Shown here piece by piece: positions 15,600 through 24,227 of a stretch of 64,000 nt of DNA. Position numbers and translations under genes: made by a program. Origin of the DNA: Albimonas donghaensis (GTDB taxonomy: Bacteria > Pseudomonadota > Alphaproteobacteria > Rhodobacterales > Rhodobacteraceae); assembly GCF_900106695.1 (NCBI RefSeq), contig NZ_FNMZ01000004.1, positions 372,001 to 436,000 of the forward strand. Direction: 5' to 3'. Numbering within the stretch: position 1 is the first letter of the stretch; each line of letters opens with the position of its first letter. Below the pieces are notes generated by a model, which saw nothing but the letters and a program-made list of their open reading frames with translations, had not been told where the DNA came from and searched no databases.

Positions 15600-17141
15600 A
15601 TGACCACCTTCCTCGCCCAACGCTCCGCGCGCCGCGCGCTGCTCGGCGCCGCCGCCGCCGCGGCGCTGGCCGCGCCGCTGACCCCCGCCCTCGCCGGCAA
15701 GGCCGACGACACGCTGACCTTCGCTTTCGAGCAGGAGGTGGAGGCGCTGAACTTCTACCAGTCGACCTCGCGCGACGGCGTGATCCTGTCCCGGCTGATC
15801 TGGGACACGCTGATCTGGCGCGACCCCTATACCGGCGACTACAAGCCCCTGCTGGCGACGTCCTGGACCTGGGTCGACAACGTCACCATCGACTTCGAGC
15901 TGCGCGAGGGCGTGACCTTCCATAACGGCGAGACATTCGACGCCGACGACGTGGTCTTCACCTTCAACTACTTCCCCTCCCCCGAGGCCAAGACGAAGTC
16001 CCAGCAGACCGTGTCCTGGATCAAGGGCGCCGAGAAGCTGGGCGACTACAAGGTCCGCCTGCACCTGAAGAACCCGTTCCCCGCCGCGCTCGAATTCCTC
16101 GCGAGCCCGCTGCCGATCTATCCCGACGAATACATGGCCGAGGTCGGCCAGGACGGGATGGAGAAGAACCCGATCGGCACCGGCCCCTACAAGGTCGCGA
16201 ACGTCGTGCGCGGCGAGACCATCGAATTCGTCAAGAACGACGGCTACTTCCCCAACGACGCCAAGGGCGCGCCGCAGATCGGCAAGCTGGTCATGCGCAC
16301 CCTGCCCGACAAGAACACCCAGCTGGCCGAGCTGATGACCGGCGGCATCGACTGGATGTGGAAGGTCGAGGTCGACCAGGCCGAGGGCCTGCGCTCCATG
16401 CCCGACCTGACGGTGGTGGACGCCGAGACCATGCGCATCGGCTATCTCGGCTTCGACGCGGCCGGCACGTCGGGCGATCATCCGCTGACCAACGTCAAGG
16501 TCCGCCAGGCGCTGTCCCACGCCATCGACCGCCAGGCCATCGTCGACAACCTGTTCCCGGGCGGCGCGCGGGTGGTGAACTCGGCCTGCTTCCCCGAGCA
16601 GTTCGGCTGCGAGCAGGACGTGACCGCCTACGACCACGACCCCGAGAAGGCCAGGGCCCTGCTGGCCGAGGCCGGTTTCCCCGACGGGTTCGACATGACG
16701 CTCGACGTCTACCGGAACCGCGAGATGGCCGAGGCCATGATCGGCGACCTCGCCAAGGTCGGCGTCGACGCCACGATGAACTACGGCAAGTACGCCGCCA
16801 TCCGCGACGCGGTGCGTTCGGGCGGGTCGCAGGCGGGGTATCTGACCTGGGGCTCGAACTCGATCGGCGACATCTCGGCCTCGACCTCGGTGTTCTTCAA
16901 GGGCGGCGCCGACGACATCTACCAGGACCCGGAAGTCACCGAGTGGCTGACCACCGGCGACACCTCCACCGATCCGGAGGTCCGCAAGGACGTGTATTCG
17001 AAGGCGCTCAAGAAGATCGCGGCGGAGGCCTACTGGCTGCCGCTGTGGTCCTATCCCTACACCTACGCCTTCACCTCGGATCTCGACTTCACGCCGACCT
17101 CGGACGAGATCCCGCATTTCGCCCTGGCGCGCTGGAAATGA
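15600..17141 (+). CDS. Peptide/nickel-type ABC transporter substrate-binding protein (SBP family 5)
   Basis: A 513-residue periplasmic binding protein of the DppA/OppA type. The N-terminus MTTFLAQRSARRALLGAAAA has an Arg-Arg pair before a hydrophobic stretch and ends in ALA, so Sec or possibly Tat export is expected. Family 5 signatures are clear: SRLIWDTLIWRDPYTGDYKPLLATSW (split across residues 60-90), LREGVTFHNGETFDADDVVF, NPIGTGPYK and VRQALSHAIDRQAI. It is the first gene of a five-component importer and is followed 4 bases later by a strong hairpin. The family also binds oligosaccharides and amino-acid derivatives. The amidase and peptidase downstream suggest an amide- or peptide-bonded ligand. 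Confidence 0.94.
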   Translation: MTTFLAQRSARRALLGAAAAAALAAPLTPALAGKADDTLTFAFEQEVEALNFYQSTSRDGVILSRLIWDTLIWRDPYTGDYKPLLATSWTWVDNVTIDFELREGVTFHNGETFDADDVVFTFNYFPSPEAKTKSQQTVSWIKGAEKLGDYKVRLHLKNPFPAALEFLASPLPIYPDEYMAEVGQDGMEKNPIGTGPYKVANVVRGETIEFVKNDGYFPNDAKGAPQIGKLVMRTLPDKNTQLAELMTGGIDWMWKVEVDQAEGLRSMPDLTVVDAETMRIGYLGFDAAGTSGDHPLTNVKVRQALSHAIDRQAIVDNLFPGGARVVNSACFPEQFGCEQDVTAYDHDPEKARALLAEAGFPDGFDMTLDVYRNREMAEAMIGDLAKVGVDATMNYGKYAAIRDAVRSGGSQAGYLTWGSNSIGDISASTSVFFKGGADDIYQDPEVTEWLTTGDTSTDPEVRKDVYSKALKKIAAEAYWLPLWSYPYTYAFTSDLDFTPTSDEIPHFALARWK

Positions 17142-17145
17142 GCGT

Positions 17146-17172
17146 CGGCGCGCGGGCCCGGTCCGCGCGCCG
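17146..17172 (+). other. Hairpin directly after the binding-protein gene
   Basis: A perfect 10-base-pair stem (CGGCGCGCGG / CCGCGCGCCG) with a 7-base loop, followed by TTTCGCG, begins 4 bases after the stop codon. It could protect the binding-protein mRNA and attenuate the permease genes downstream. Confidence 0.6.
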
Positions 17173-17248
17173 TTTCGCGACCCCGGCGGGCGGCCTTGCG
17201 GGCGCCCGCCTTCCCCGCGCCGCGCGCGGCATAGGAACCTGACCTGAC

Positions 17249-18166
17249 ATGCTGGGCTTTCTTCTCAAGCGGGCGGCGCTGGCGCTCGCGGTGGCGGTCA
17301 CCGTCTCGATCATCAGCTTCCTGCTGCTGCGCGCCTCCGGCGACATCGCGGTGGCGGTGGCGGGCGAGGGCGCGACCGAGGCGGATATCGAGGCGATCCG
17401 CATCCAGTTCGGCTTCGACCGGCCGCTGATCGTGCAGTATTTCGAATGGGCCGGGAACGCGCTGACCGGGGACCTGGGCCAGTCGGTCTATTTCCGGGTG
17501 CCGGTGGTGGAGCTGATCGGCGAGCGGATGCCCGTCACCATGGGGCTCGGCGCGCTGGCGCTGGTCTTCGCGGTGGCGCTGTCGATCCCGCTGGGAGTGG
17601 CGGCGGCGCTCAGGCCCAATTCCATCATCGACCGCCTGTCTCTGTGGATCGCGGTGCTGGGCCAGGCGATGCCGAGCTTCTGGTTCGCGCTGCTGCTGAT
17701 GCTGGTCATGGGGGTCTGGTGGCGCTGGCTGCCGATCTCGGGCGCGGGGGGCTTCGATCACTACATCATGCCCGCCATCGCGCTGGGCTATTACGCGACG
17801 CCCGCCATCATGCGCCTGACCCGCGCCGGCATGATCGAGGTGCTGGAGAGCGACTATATCCGCACCGCCCATGCCAAGGGGCTGGGGACCGGCAAGGTGC
17901 TGTTCAAGCATGCGCTGCGCAACGCGGTGATCCCGGTGGTCAGCCTGGCCGCGGTGCAGTTCGGCTTCATGCTCTCGGGCTCGATCGTCATCGAATCCAT
18001 CTTCGCGCTGCCGGGGGTCGGGCACCTGGCCTGGATCTCCCTGCAGCGCTCCGATTTCACCGTCGTGCAGGGGATCGTCCTGATGCTCTCGGTCATCTAT
18101 ATCCTGATGGCGCTGGTCGCCGACCTGTTCAATGCGTGGCTCGACCCCCGGATCCGGGTGGCCTGA
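17249..18166 (+). CDS. ABC transporter permease (DppB-like)
   Basis: A 305-residue inner-membrane permease with about six hydrophobic segments. The N-terminal LLKRAALALAVAVTVSIISFLLLR is the usual first helix of DppB-type subunits. The EAA loop that contacts the ATPase is seen around DYIRTAHAKGLGTGKVLFKHALRNA, ending in the ALPGVGHL motif of this family. It pairs with the next gene as a heterodimer. The gene follows a 107-base gap after the binding protein that holds a strong hairpin, and lies 4 bases before the second permease, so the two are probably co-translated. Confidence 0.95.
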   Translation: MLGFLLKRAALALAVAVTVSIISFLLLRASGDIAVAVAGEGATEADIEAIRIQFGFDRPLIVQYFEWAGNALTGDLGQSVYFRVPVVELIGERMPVTMGLGALALVFAVALSIPLGVAAALRPNSIIDRLSLWIAVLGQAMPSFWFALLLMLVMGVWWRWLPISGAGGFDHYIMPAIALGYYATPAIMRLTRAGMIEVLESDYIRTAHAKGLGTGKVLFKHALRNAVIPVVSLAAVQFGFMLSGSIVIESIFALPGVGHLAWISLQRSDFTVVQGIVLMLSVIYILMALVADLFNAWLDPRIRVA

Positions 18167-18170
18167 GACC

Positions 18171-19109
18171 ATGACCGACATGCAAGCCGCGCCCGCCGCC
18201 AGCCCCACCGCCCCCGCCCCCGGCCCCGGCAAAGTCCCCGGCAAAGCCCCCGCCGGCCCCTGGGCGCGCATGCGCCGCCGGTCCCTGCGCCACGGAGGGG
18301 TGATGTTCGGGGCGATCGTCCTTCTGGGCTTCATCGCGATGGCCTTCCTGGCCCCGCTTCTGGCCCCCCACGATCCGCTGTCGCAGAGCCTCTCGACCCG
18401 GCTGATCGACCCGTTCTGGGGCGCCAAACCCCATCCGGACCACCTTCTGGGCACCGACCAGCTGGGCCGCGACTATCTCAGCCGGATGATCTACGGGGCG
18501 CGGATCTCGCTGACCATCGGGCTGGTGGCCATGGTGATCTCCGGCGTGATCGGCACCGCGATGGGCGTCGCCGCCGGCTATTTCGGCGGGCGCATCGACC
18601 ATTTCGTGACCTTCGTGGTCACCACCCGCCTGTCCATGCCGGTGATCCTGGTGGCGCTGGCGGTGGTGGCGGTGGCGGGATCGTCGCTGACGGTCGTGGT
18701 GCTGGTGCTGGGCTTCCTGCTCTGGGACCGGTTCGCGGTGGTCATGCGATCGGCCACGCGCCAGGTGCGCGACCATGAATACGTCGCCGCCGCCCAGGCG
18801 CTGGGGATGCCGGTCAGCCGCATCGTGATGTCCGAGATCCTGCCCAACGTGCTCGGCGCGCTGATCGTGGTGGCGACGCTGGAGATGGCCCACGCCATCC
18901 TGCTGGAAGCCGCGCTGTCCTTCCTCGGCCTGGGCGTGCAGCCGCCGACGCCCTCCTGGGGGCTGATGGTGTCCGAAGGCCGCAAGGCCATGTTCTTCAA
19001 GCCCTGGCTGATCGCCATTCCGGGCGCCGCGCTGTTCGTGCTGGTGCTGGCGATCAACCTGCTGGGCGACGGTCTGCGCGACGTGATGGCGCCGGAGGGA
19101 CGGTCATGA
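18171..19109 (+). CDS. ABC transporter permease (DppC-like)
   Basis: A 312-residue inner-membrane permease, the partner of the preceding one. The ATG at 18171 is chosen because an earlier in-frame ATG lies inside the upstream gene. After a Pro/Ala-rich cytoplasmic leader (1-35), six hydrophobic segments follow. The family landmarks HPDHLLGTDQLGRDYLSRMIYGARISL and the EAA loop (EYVAAAQALGMPVSRIVMSEILPN) are present, as is the C-terminal PSWGLMVSEGR segment. The stop overlaps the start of the first ATPase gene by 4 bases (ATGA), a sign of tight coupling. Confidence 0.95.
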   Translation: MTDMQAAPAASPTAPAPGPGKVPGKAPAGPWARMRRRSLRHGGVMFGAIVLLGFIAMAFLAPLLAPHDPLSQSLSTRLIDPFWGAKPHPDHLLGTDQLGRDYLSRMIYGARISLTIGLVAMVISGVIGTAMGVAAGYFGGRIDHFVTFVVTTRLSMPVILVALAVVAVAGSSLTVVVLVLGFLLWDRFAVVMRSATRQVRDHEYVAAAQALGMPVSRIVMSEILPNVLGALIVVATLEMAHAILLEAALSFLGLGVQPPTPSWGLMVSEGRKAMFFKPWLIAIPGAALFVLVLAINLLGDGLRDVMAPEGRS

Positions 19110-20095
19110 GCGAGATACCCATTCTCAAGGTCGAGGACCTGCGCGTCTCCCTGCCCGTGGACGGCGGCACGCTGAACGCGGTGCGCGGCGTCTCCTTCGA
19201 CGTGAACCGCGGCGAGACCCTGTGCATCGTGGGCGAGAGCGGTTGCGGCAAGTCGCTGACCTCGCTCGCCATCATGGGCCTGCTGCCGCGGCGCGCGAAA
19301 CGCGAGGCGGCGGCGCTGGCCTTCGATGGCCAGAGCCTTCAGGGCATGTCCCCCCGCGGGCTGCGCAAGCTGCGCGGCGACCGCATGGCGATGATCTTCC
19401 AGGAGCCGATGACGTCGCTGAACCCCGCCTACACGGTGGGCGACCAGCTGATGGAGGCCCTGCTGACCCATCGCAAGGTCAGCCGGTCCGAGGCCCGCGC
19501 CCGCGCCATCGCCCTGCTGGAGCAGGTGGGGATCACCGCCGCCGAACGCCGGCTGGCGCAGTATCCGCACCAGCTTTCCGGCGGCCTGCGCCAGCGGGTG
19601 ATGATCGCCATGGCGCTGATGTGCGGCCCCGAGCTGATCATCGCCGATGAGCCGACCACCGCGCTCGACGTCACCATCCAGGCCCAGATCCTGCACCTGC
19701 TGCTGGAGCTGAAGCGCGAGATGGGGCTGGCGCTGGTGCTCATCACCCATGACCTCGGCGTCGTGGCGCGCATCGCGGACCGGGTGGCGGTGATGTATGC
19801 CGGCGAGGTTGTCGAAACCGGGACCGCGGCCGAGATCTTCTCGGACCCGCAGCATCCCTACACCCGCGGATTGCTGTCCTGCATCCCGGTCCCGGGCCGC
19901 ACCCGACCCGGCGAGCATCTGGGCTCGGTCCCCGGCGTGGTGCCCTCCCTGATCGGGTCGTTCACCGAATGCGGCTTCCGTGAGCGCTGCCCGCTGGCGC
20001 GCGAGGCCTGCGCGCGTCCCATCGGCCTGACGCCCCTGGGCGAGGGCCGGGCCGTGCGCTGCGTGCTGGCCGAAACCGAGGAGGCCGCGGCATGA
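19106..20095 (+). CDS. ABC transporter ATP-binding protein (DppD-like)
   Basis: A 329-residue ATPase of the oligopeptide/dipeptide importer type. Walker A is GESGCGKS (about 45-52), the Q-loop is in MIFQEPMTSLNP, the signature is LSGGLRQR (a Leu variant of LSGGQ), Walker B is LIIADEPTTALD, and the H-loop is LITHDLG. The C-terminal oligopeptide-transporter extension with cysteines (CGFRERCPLAREAC), which binds an Fe-S cluster in relatives, is present. It overlaps both neighbours by 4 bases. It should energise import through the two permeases together with the next gene. Confidence 0.95.
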   Translation: MSEIPILKVEDLRVSLPVDGGTLNAVRGVSFDVNRGETLCIVGESGCGKSLTSLAIMGLLPRRAKREAAALAFDGQSLQGMSPRGLRKLRGDRMAMIFQEPMTSLNPAYTVGDQLMEALLTHRKVSRSEARARAIALLEQVGITAAERRLAQYPHQLSGGLRQRVMIAMALMCGPELIIADEPTTALDVTIQAQILHLLLELKREMGLALVLITHDLGVVARIADRVAVMYAGEVVETGTAAEIFSDPQHPYTRGLLSCIPVPGRTRPGEHLGSVPGVVPSLIGSFTECGFRERCPLAREACARPIGLTPLGEGRAVRCVLAETEEAAA

Positions 20096-21123
20096 CCCCC
20101 CCCGCCCCCGAAAACCCGGCCCATGAAGCCCCGGCCCATGAAGCCCCGACCGACGAAACCCCGATGCTCGAACTCCGGAACGTCTCGCGGCAATTCAAGG
20201 TCAGCCGCGGGCTGATGAAGGGCTCGACCAACCTCAAGGCCGTCGACGACGTGTCCCTTCAGCTGCGCCGCGGCGAGGTGCTGGGGCTGGTGGGCGAGAG
20301 CGGCTGCGGCAAGACCACCCTGTCGCGCATCCTGCTGGGCCTGATGCCGCCGTCCTCCGGCGAGGTTCTGGTGGGCGGAGAGCCGATGTCCGCCGCCGAC
20401 CGCAAGGCCCGCGCCCGGCGCATCCAGCCGGTGTTCCAGGACCCCTATTCCTCGCTCAACCCGCGCAAGACGGTCAGCCAGATCGTCTCCGCGCCCCTTG
20501 AGGTCCACGATGTCGGCGCCCCGGGCGACCGGGCGCGGGTGGTGGCCGAGACGCTGGATCTCGTGGGCCTGCCCCGCCGCGTGGCCGACAGCTATCCCGG
20601 CCAGATGTCCGGCGGCCAGCGCCAGCGCGTGGCCATCGCCCGCGCCCTGGTGATGCGTCCGGAGGTGATGATCTGCGACGAGCCGACCTCGGCGCTGGAC
20701 GTCTCGGTGCAGTCCCAGATCCTCAACCTGCTGCTGGACCTGCAGAAGGAGCTGGGGCTGACCTACCTGCTGATCTCCCACAACCTTGCGGTGGTCGAGC
20801 ATCTCGCGAACCGGGTGGCGGTGATGTATCTCGGCCGGATCGTGGAAGTGTCGGAGACGGCGAAGCTTTTCGCCGGCCCGCGCCATCCCTACGCCGAGGC
20901 GCTGCTGGCCTCGGTGCTGACCCCCGATCCGGGGATGGGGGTGCCGGACACGCAGCTCGGCCTCGCCTATCCGAACCCGATCGACCCGCCCTCGGGCTGC
21001 GCCTTCCACCCGCGCTGCAAGGCCGCGACGGACCTGTGCAAGGCCAGGCGACCCGAGACGATCCGCGACGCGGCGGGGCTGGTCGAATGCCATCTCGCCA
21101 CGCCCGCGCCGCTGCCCGCCTGA
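20092..21123 (+). CDS. ABC transporter ATP-binding protein (DppF-like)
   Basis: A 343-residue second ATPase of the importer. Its first 20 or so residues are a Pro/Glu/Ala leader containing the imperfect repeat HEAPAHEAPTDE. Walker A GESGCGKTT, Q-loop PVFQDPYSSLNPRKT, signature MSGGQRQR, Walker B MICDEPTSALD and H-loop LISHNLA are all canonical. The C-terminal oligopeptide-transporter tail contains a CAFHPRCKAATDLCKARRP cysteine segment. It overlaps the DppD-like gene by 4 bases and lies 16 bases before the amidase, so the hydrolytic enzymes are probably in the same transcript. Confidence 0.95.
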   Translation: MTPPAPENPAHEAPAHEAPTDETPMLELRNVSRQFKVSRGLMKGSTNLKAVDDVSLQLRRGEVLGLVGESGCGKTTLSRILLGLMPPSSGEVLVGGEPMSAADRKARARRIQPVFQDPYSSLNPRKTVSQIVSAPLEVHDVGAPGDRARVVAETLDLVGLPRRVADSYPGQMSGGQRQRVAIARALVMRPEVMICDEPTSALDVSVQSQILNLLLDLQKELGLTYLLISHNLAVVEHLANRVAVMYLGRIVEVSETAKLFAGPRHPYAEALLASVLTPDPGMGVPDTQLGLAYPNPIDPPSGCAFHPRCKAATDLCKARRPETIRDAAGLVECHLATPAPLPA

Positions 21124-21139
21124 ACGGATTATCCAGACC

Positions 21140-22567
21140 ATGACCGAGCTCTGCGACCTCGACGCGGTGGAGGCGCGCGCCCTGATCGGGCGGCGCGCCA
21201 TCACCCCGGTCGAGCTTCTCGACGCCTGCCTCGCCCGCATCGCGGCGGCGAACCCGGCGCTGAACGCGATCACCGCCACCTGCTTCGACCGCGCGCGGGC
21301 GGAGGCGGAGGACGCCGCGGCGGCCGTGGCCGAGGGGCGCCCGCTCGGCCCCCTGCACGGGCTGCCGGTGGGCATCAAGGATCTGCAGGACACGGAGGGC
21401 CTGCGCACCACCTTCGGCTCGCCGCTCTTCGCGGACAACGTGCCGACGGCGGACGAACGCATCGTGGCCGCGGTGCGGGCGGCGGGCGGCATCGTGGTCG
21501 GCAAGACCAACGTGCCGGAATTCGGCGCGGGCGGGAATTCGACCAACCCGGTCTACGGCGCGTCGGGCAACCCCTTCGCGCCGGAGCGGACCTGCGGGGG
21601 CTCGTCGGGGGGCTCGGCCTCGGCGCTGGCGGCGGGGATGGTTCCGCTGGCCACCGGATCGGACACCGGCGGCAGCCTGCGCACGCCGGCGGCGTTCTGC
21701 GGCGTGGTCGGGTTCCGGCCCACGCCCGGCCTGTCGCCGATGGAGAAGAAGGGGTTCGGCTACGCCCCGATCTCGGTCCACGGACCGATGGGACGCACGG
21801 TGGCCGACACCGCCCTGCTGATGCAGGCGATCGCGGCGCATGACCCCCGCGACCCGCTGTCGGCGCCCCTGGGCGCGCCGCTTTCCCCGCCCGCGCCGGC
21901 GGATCTTTCATCCCTGACCGTCGCCATCTCCGCCGATCTCGGCTTCGCGCCGGTGGACCCCGCCATCCGCACCCGGTTCGAGGACGTCGCAGCCGCCCTC
22001 GCCCCCGTCTTCGGGCGGGCCGAGCGCGCCGATCCGCCCCTGGCCGACGCCGATCGCATCTTCGACATCCAGCGCGCCCTGCAATTCATCGCCGCCCACG
22101 GCGCCCGCCCGGCGGCGGAGCGCGCCCTGCTCGGCCCCAACATCCTGGAAAACCTGGAACAGGCCGAGACCTTCACCTTCCGCGACGCCGCCTGGGCGCA
22201 GGGCGCGCATACCGCGCTTTACCGCCGGTTCCTCGGCTTCATGGAGGGGCGCGACATCCTGATCTCGCCGGCCGTGGCGACGCCGCCCTTCCCGCATGCC
22301 ACGCTGGCCCCGATGACCATCGGGGGCGCGCCCATGCGCACCTATTTCCACTGGCTCGCCATGGCCTACGGGCTGACCCTGACCGGGCATCCCTGCATCG
22401 TGCTGCCCTGCGGGCTGGACGCCGACGGCCTGCCCTTCTCGATCCAGCTCTGCGGCCGGCGCGGCGGCGACGCCCGCCTGCTGGCCGTGGCGCAGGCGGT
22501 GGAGACGGCGCTGGCGGGCCTCGGCCTCGGCCGCCCGATCCCCGACCTCGAAAGGCTGTCCCGATGA
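21140..22567 (+). CDS. Amidase (amidase-signature family)
   Basis: A 475-residue hydrolase with the complete Ser-cisSer-Lys machinery: Lys80 in PVGIKDLQDTEG, the glycine/serine loop CGGSSGGSASAL (cis-Ser at about 155/156) and the nucleophile Ser179 in GSDTGGSLRTPA. Members cleave linear amides, from aryl or fatty amides to carbamoyl groups, in the cytoplasm; no signal peptide is present. It lies 16 bases behind the ABC ATPase and overlaps the M81 peptidase gene by 4 bases. It therefore probably acts on the imported compound. It is not a GatA subunit: there is no gatB/gatC nearby and the gene is embedded in a catabolic operon. Confidence 0.93.
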   Translation: MTELCDLDAVEARALIGRRAITPVELLDACLARIAAANPALNAITATCFDRARAEAEDAAAAVAEGRPLGPLHGLPVGIKDLQDTEGLRTTFGSPLFADNVPTADERIVAAVRAAGGIVVGKTNVPEFGAGGNSTNPVYGASGNPFAPERTCGGSSGGSASALAAGMVPLATGSDTGGSLRTPAAFCGVVGFRPTPGLSPMEKKGFGYAPISVHGPMGRTVADTALLMQAIAAHDPRDPLSAPLGAPLSPPAPADLSSLTVAISADLGFAPVDPAIRTRFEDVAAALAPVFGRAERADPPLADADRIFDIQRALQFIAAHGARPAAERALLGPNILENLEQAETFTFRDAAWAQGAHTALYRRFLGFMEGRDILISPAVATPPFPHATLAPMTIGGAPMRTYFHWLAMAYGLTLTGHPCIVLPCGLDADGLPFSIQLCGRRGGDARLLAVAQAVETALAGLGLGRPIPDLERLSR

Positions 22568-24108
22568 GCTCCCCGGCCCGGCGGCGCGTGCTGTCCGCCC
22601 AGATCGCGCATGAGACCAACACCTTCTGCGTCCTGCCCACCACGCTGGAGAGCTTTCGCAAGCGCCTGCTTCTGGAGGGCGACGCGATTCCGCCCGCGCT
22701 GCGCGGAACGCGGACGGAGATCGCCGCCCATCTCGACGCCGCCGACCGTTTCGGCTGGGACCTGACCCAGCCGATCGTCGCCAACGCCACCCCCTACGGG
22801 AAGGCCACGGCGGAGGCCTGGACGGTGCTGCGCGACACGCTTTTCGCCGCGGCCGAGGGCGTGGCCTGCGACGGGGTCATCCTCGCCCTGCACGGCGCCA
22901 TGGTGACGGAGACGGAGGACGACGCCGAGGGCGCGATCCTCGAAGGCCTGCGCGACCGGCTGGGCGCGGGGACGCCCATCGCCATCACGCTGGACCTGCA
23001 CGCCAACGTCACGTCGCGGATGGCGGCGCTGGCCGACATCATCGTCCCCTACCGGACCTATCCGCATATCGACCAGTACGAGACCGCCGCCCGCGCCGCC
23101 GCCCTGCTGGAGCGCGCCATGGCGGGCGAGATCCGACCGAAGGTGGTGCGCCTGCAGGGCCCGATGCTCGACGGCTGCAATCACGGGCGCACCCAGGGCG
23201 GGCCGATGTCGGACTTCCTCGAAATGGCCGCAACGATGGAGGCGGCGAACCCCGCGCTGCTGTCGGCGGATGTCTGCGCCGGCTTCACCCAGTCCGATAT
23301 CGAGGAGGCGGGGCCGAGCTTTCACGTCACCTACGACGCCGCCGCCCCGGGCGCCGAGGACGAGGCCCGCGCCGCCGCCCTGACGCTGTACGAGGCCGCA
23401 TGGCGCCGGCGCGCCGAGCAGACCGTCGACATCCTGTCCCTGCCGGAGGCCATGGCGCTCGCCACCCGGGCCACCGACGATCCGCGCCCGCTGGTGATCG
23501 CGGATTTCTCCGACAATCCGGGCTCGGGCGCCTATGGCGACCATGTGCGGCTGCTGGAGGCGATGGTGGGCGCCGGCGTGGAAAGCGGGCTCTTCGGGGT
23601 CATGCCCGACGGGATCGCGGCGGCGGAATGCCATGCGGCGGGGCTCGGGGCGGAGATCACGCTGACCCTCGGCGCCCGGCGTCATCCCGAGAGCTACGGG
23701 CCGCCCGTGACCCTGACCGGCACGGTGATCGGCCTGTCGGACGGGGACTTCACCTGCGAGGGGCCGATGCATACCGGGGTGAGCATGGCCATGGGCCCCT
23801 CGGCGCTGCTGGAGGTCTCCGTGGGGGCGGGAAGCGTGAAGGTCGCGATCTCCACCCACGCGCTTCAGGCCTGGGATCAGCAGATGTTCAAGACGCTGGG
23901 GGCGGAGCCGGCGGCGCACAAGGTGGTGGCGGTGAAATCCGCCCACCATTTCCGCGCGGCTTTCGAACCCATGTCGCGGCGGGTGGTCCTTGCGGACAGC
24001 GGCGGGCTCGCCACGCATGACCATTCGCGAACCCGCTTCGCCAGGCTGCGCCGCCCGATCTGGCCGCTGGACGCGTTCGATGAAACCCCGCCTGCGCCGG
24101 CGGGTTGA
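22564..24108 (+). CDS. M81-family metallopeptidase (MlrC-like)
   Basis: A 514-residue protein of the MlrC family, known for cleaving linearised microcystin. The N-terminal QIAHETNTF block (His16, Glu17), the LHGAMVTETEDDAEG segment, the metal-site LDLHANVT motif and a later HTGVSMAMG region match the family over its whole length. No signal peptide is visible, so it should act on imported substrate in the cytoplasm. It overlaps the amidase by 4 bases (ATGA) and ends the operon just before a REP-like element. Outside microcystin degraders the family is widespread next to ABC importers, and the true substrate is usually unknown. The Pro/Ala-rich final residues merge into repetitive GC-rich DNA. 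Confidence 0.92.
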   Translation: MSSPARRRVLSAQIAHETNTFCVLPTTLESFRKRLLLEGDAIPPALRGTRTEIAAHLDAADRFGWDLTQPIVANATPYGKATAEAWTVLRDTLFAAAEGVACDGVILALHGAMVTETEDDAEGAILEGLRDRLGAGTPIAITLDLHANVTSRMAALADIIVPYRTYPHIDQYETAARAAALLERAMAGEIRPKVVRLQGPMLDGCNHGRTQGGPMSDFLEMAATMEAANPALLSADVCAGFTQSDIEEAGPSFHVTYDAAAPGAEDEARAAALTLYEAAWRRRAEQTVDILSLPEAMALATRATDDPRPLVIADFSDNPGSGAYGDHVRLLEAMVGAGVESGLFGVMPDGIAAAECHAAGLGAEITLTLGARRHPESYGPPVTLTGTVIGLSDGDFTCEGPMHTGVSMAMGPSALLEVSVGAGSVKVAISTHALQAWDQQMFKTLGAEPAAHKVVAVKSAHHFRAAFEPMSRRVVLADSGGLATHDHSRTRFARLRRPIWPLDAFDETPPAPAG

Positions 24109-24151
24109 GGCGGGGTGAGGCGGGTTGAGGCGGGCCGGGGGGGGGCGGAGC

Positions 24152-24213
24152 GGCGGGTTGAAACCCGCCCTACGAGCGCAGCGCCACGCCTGTAGGGCGG
24201 GTGCGAACCCGCC
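24152..24213. repeat. Pair of REP-like palindromes in inverted arrangement
   Basis: Two copies of the same short palindrome (core GGCGGGT...ACCCGCC with a GTAGGG or CCCTAC edge) lie in opposite orientation at 24152-24174 and 24191-24213. A third copy is at 27066-27087. Just upstream (24080-24135) are tandem variants of GAGGCGGGTT. The arrangement resembles a BIME, and the element sits in the convergent gap between the peptidase and oxidase genes. Confidence 0.75.
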
Positions 24214-24227
24214 TCGCCCCGCCGCCG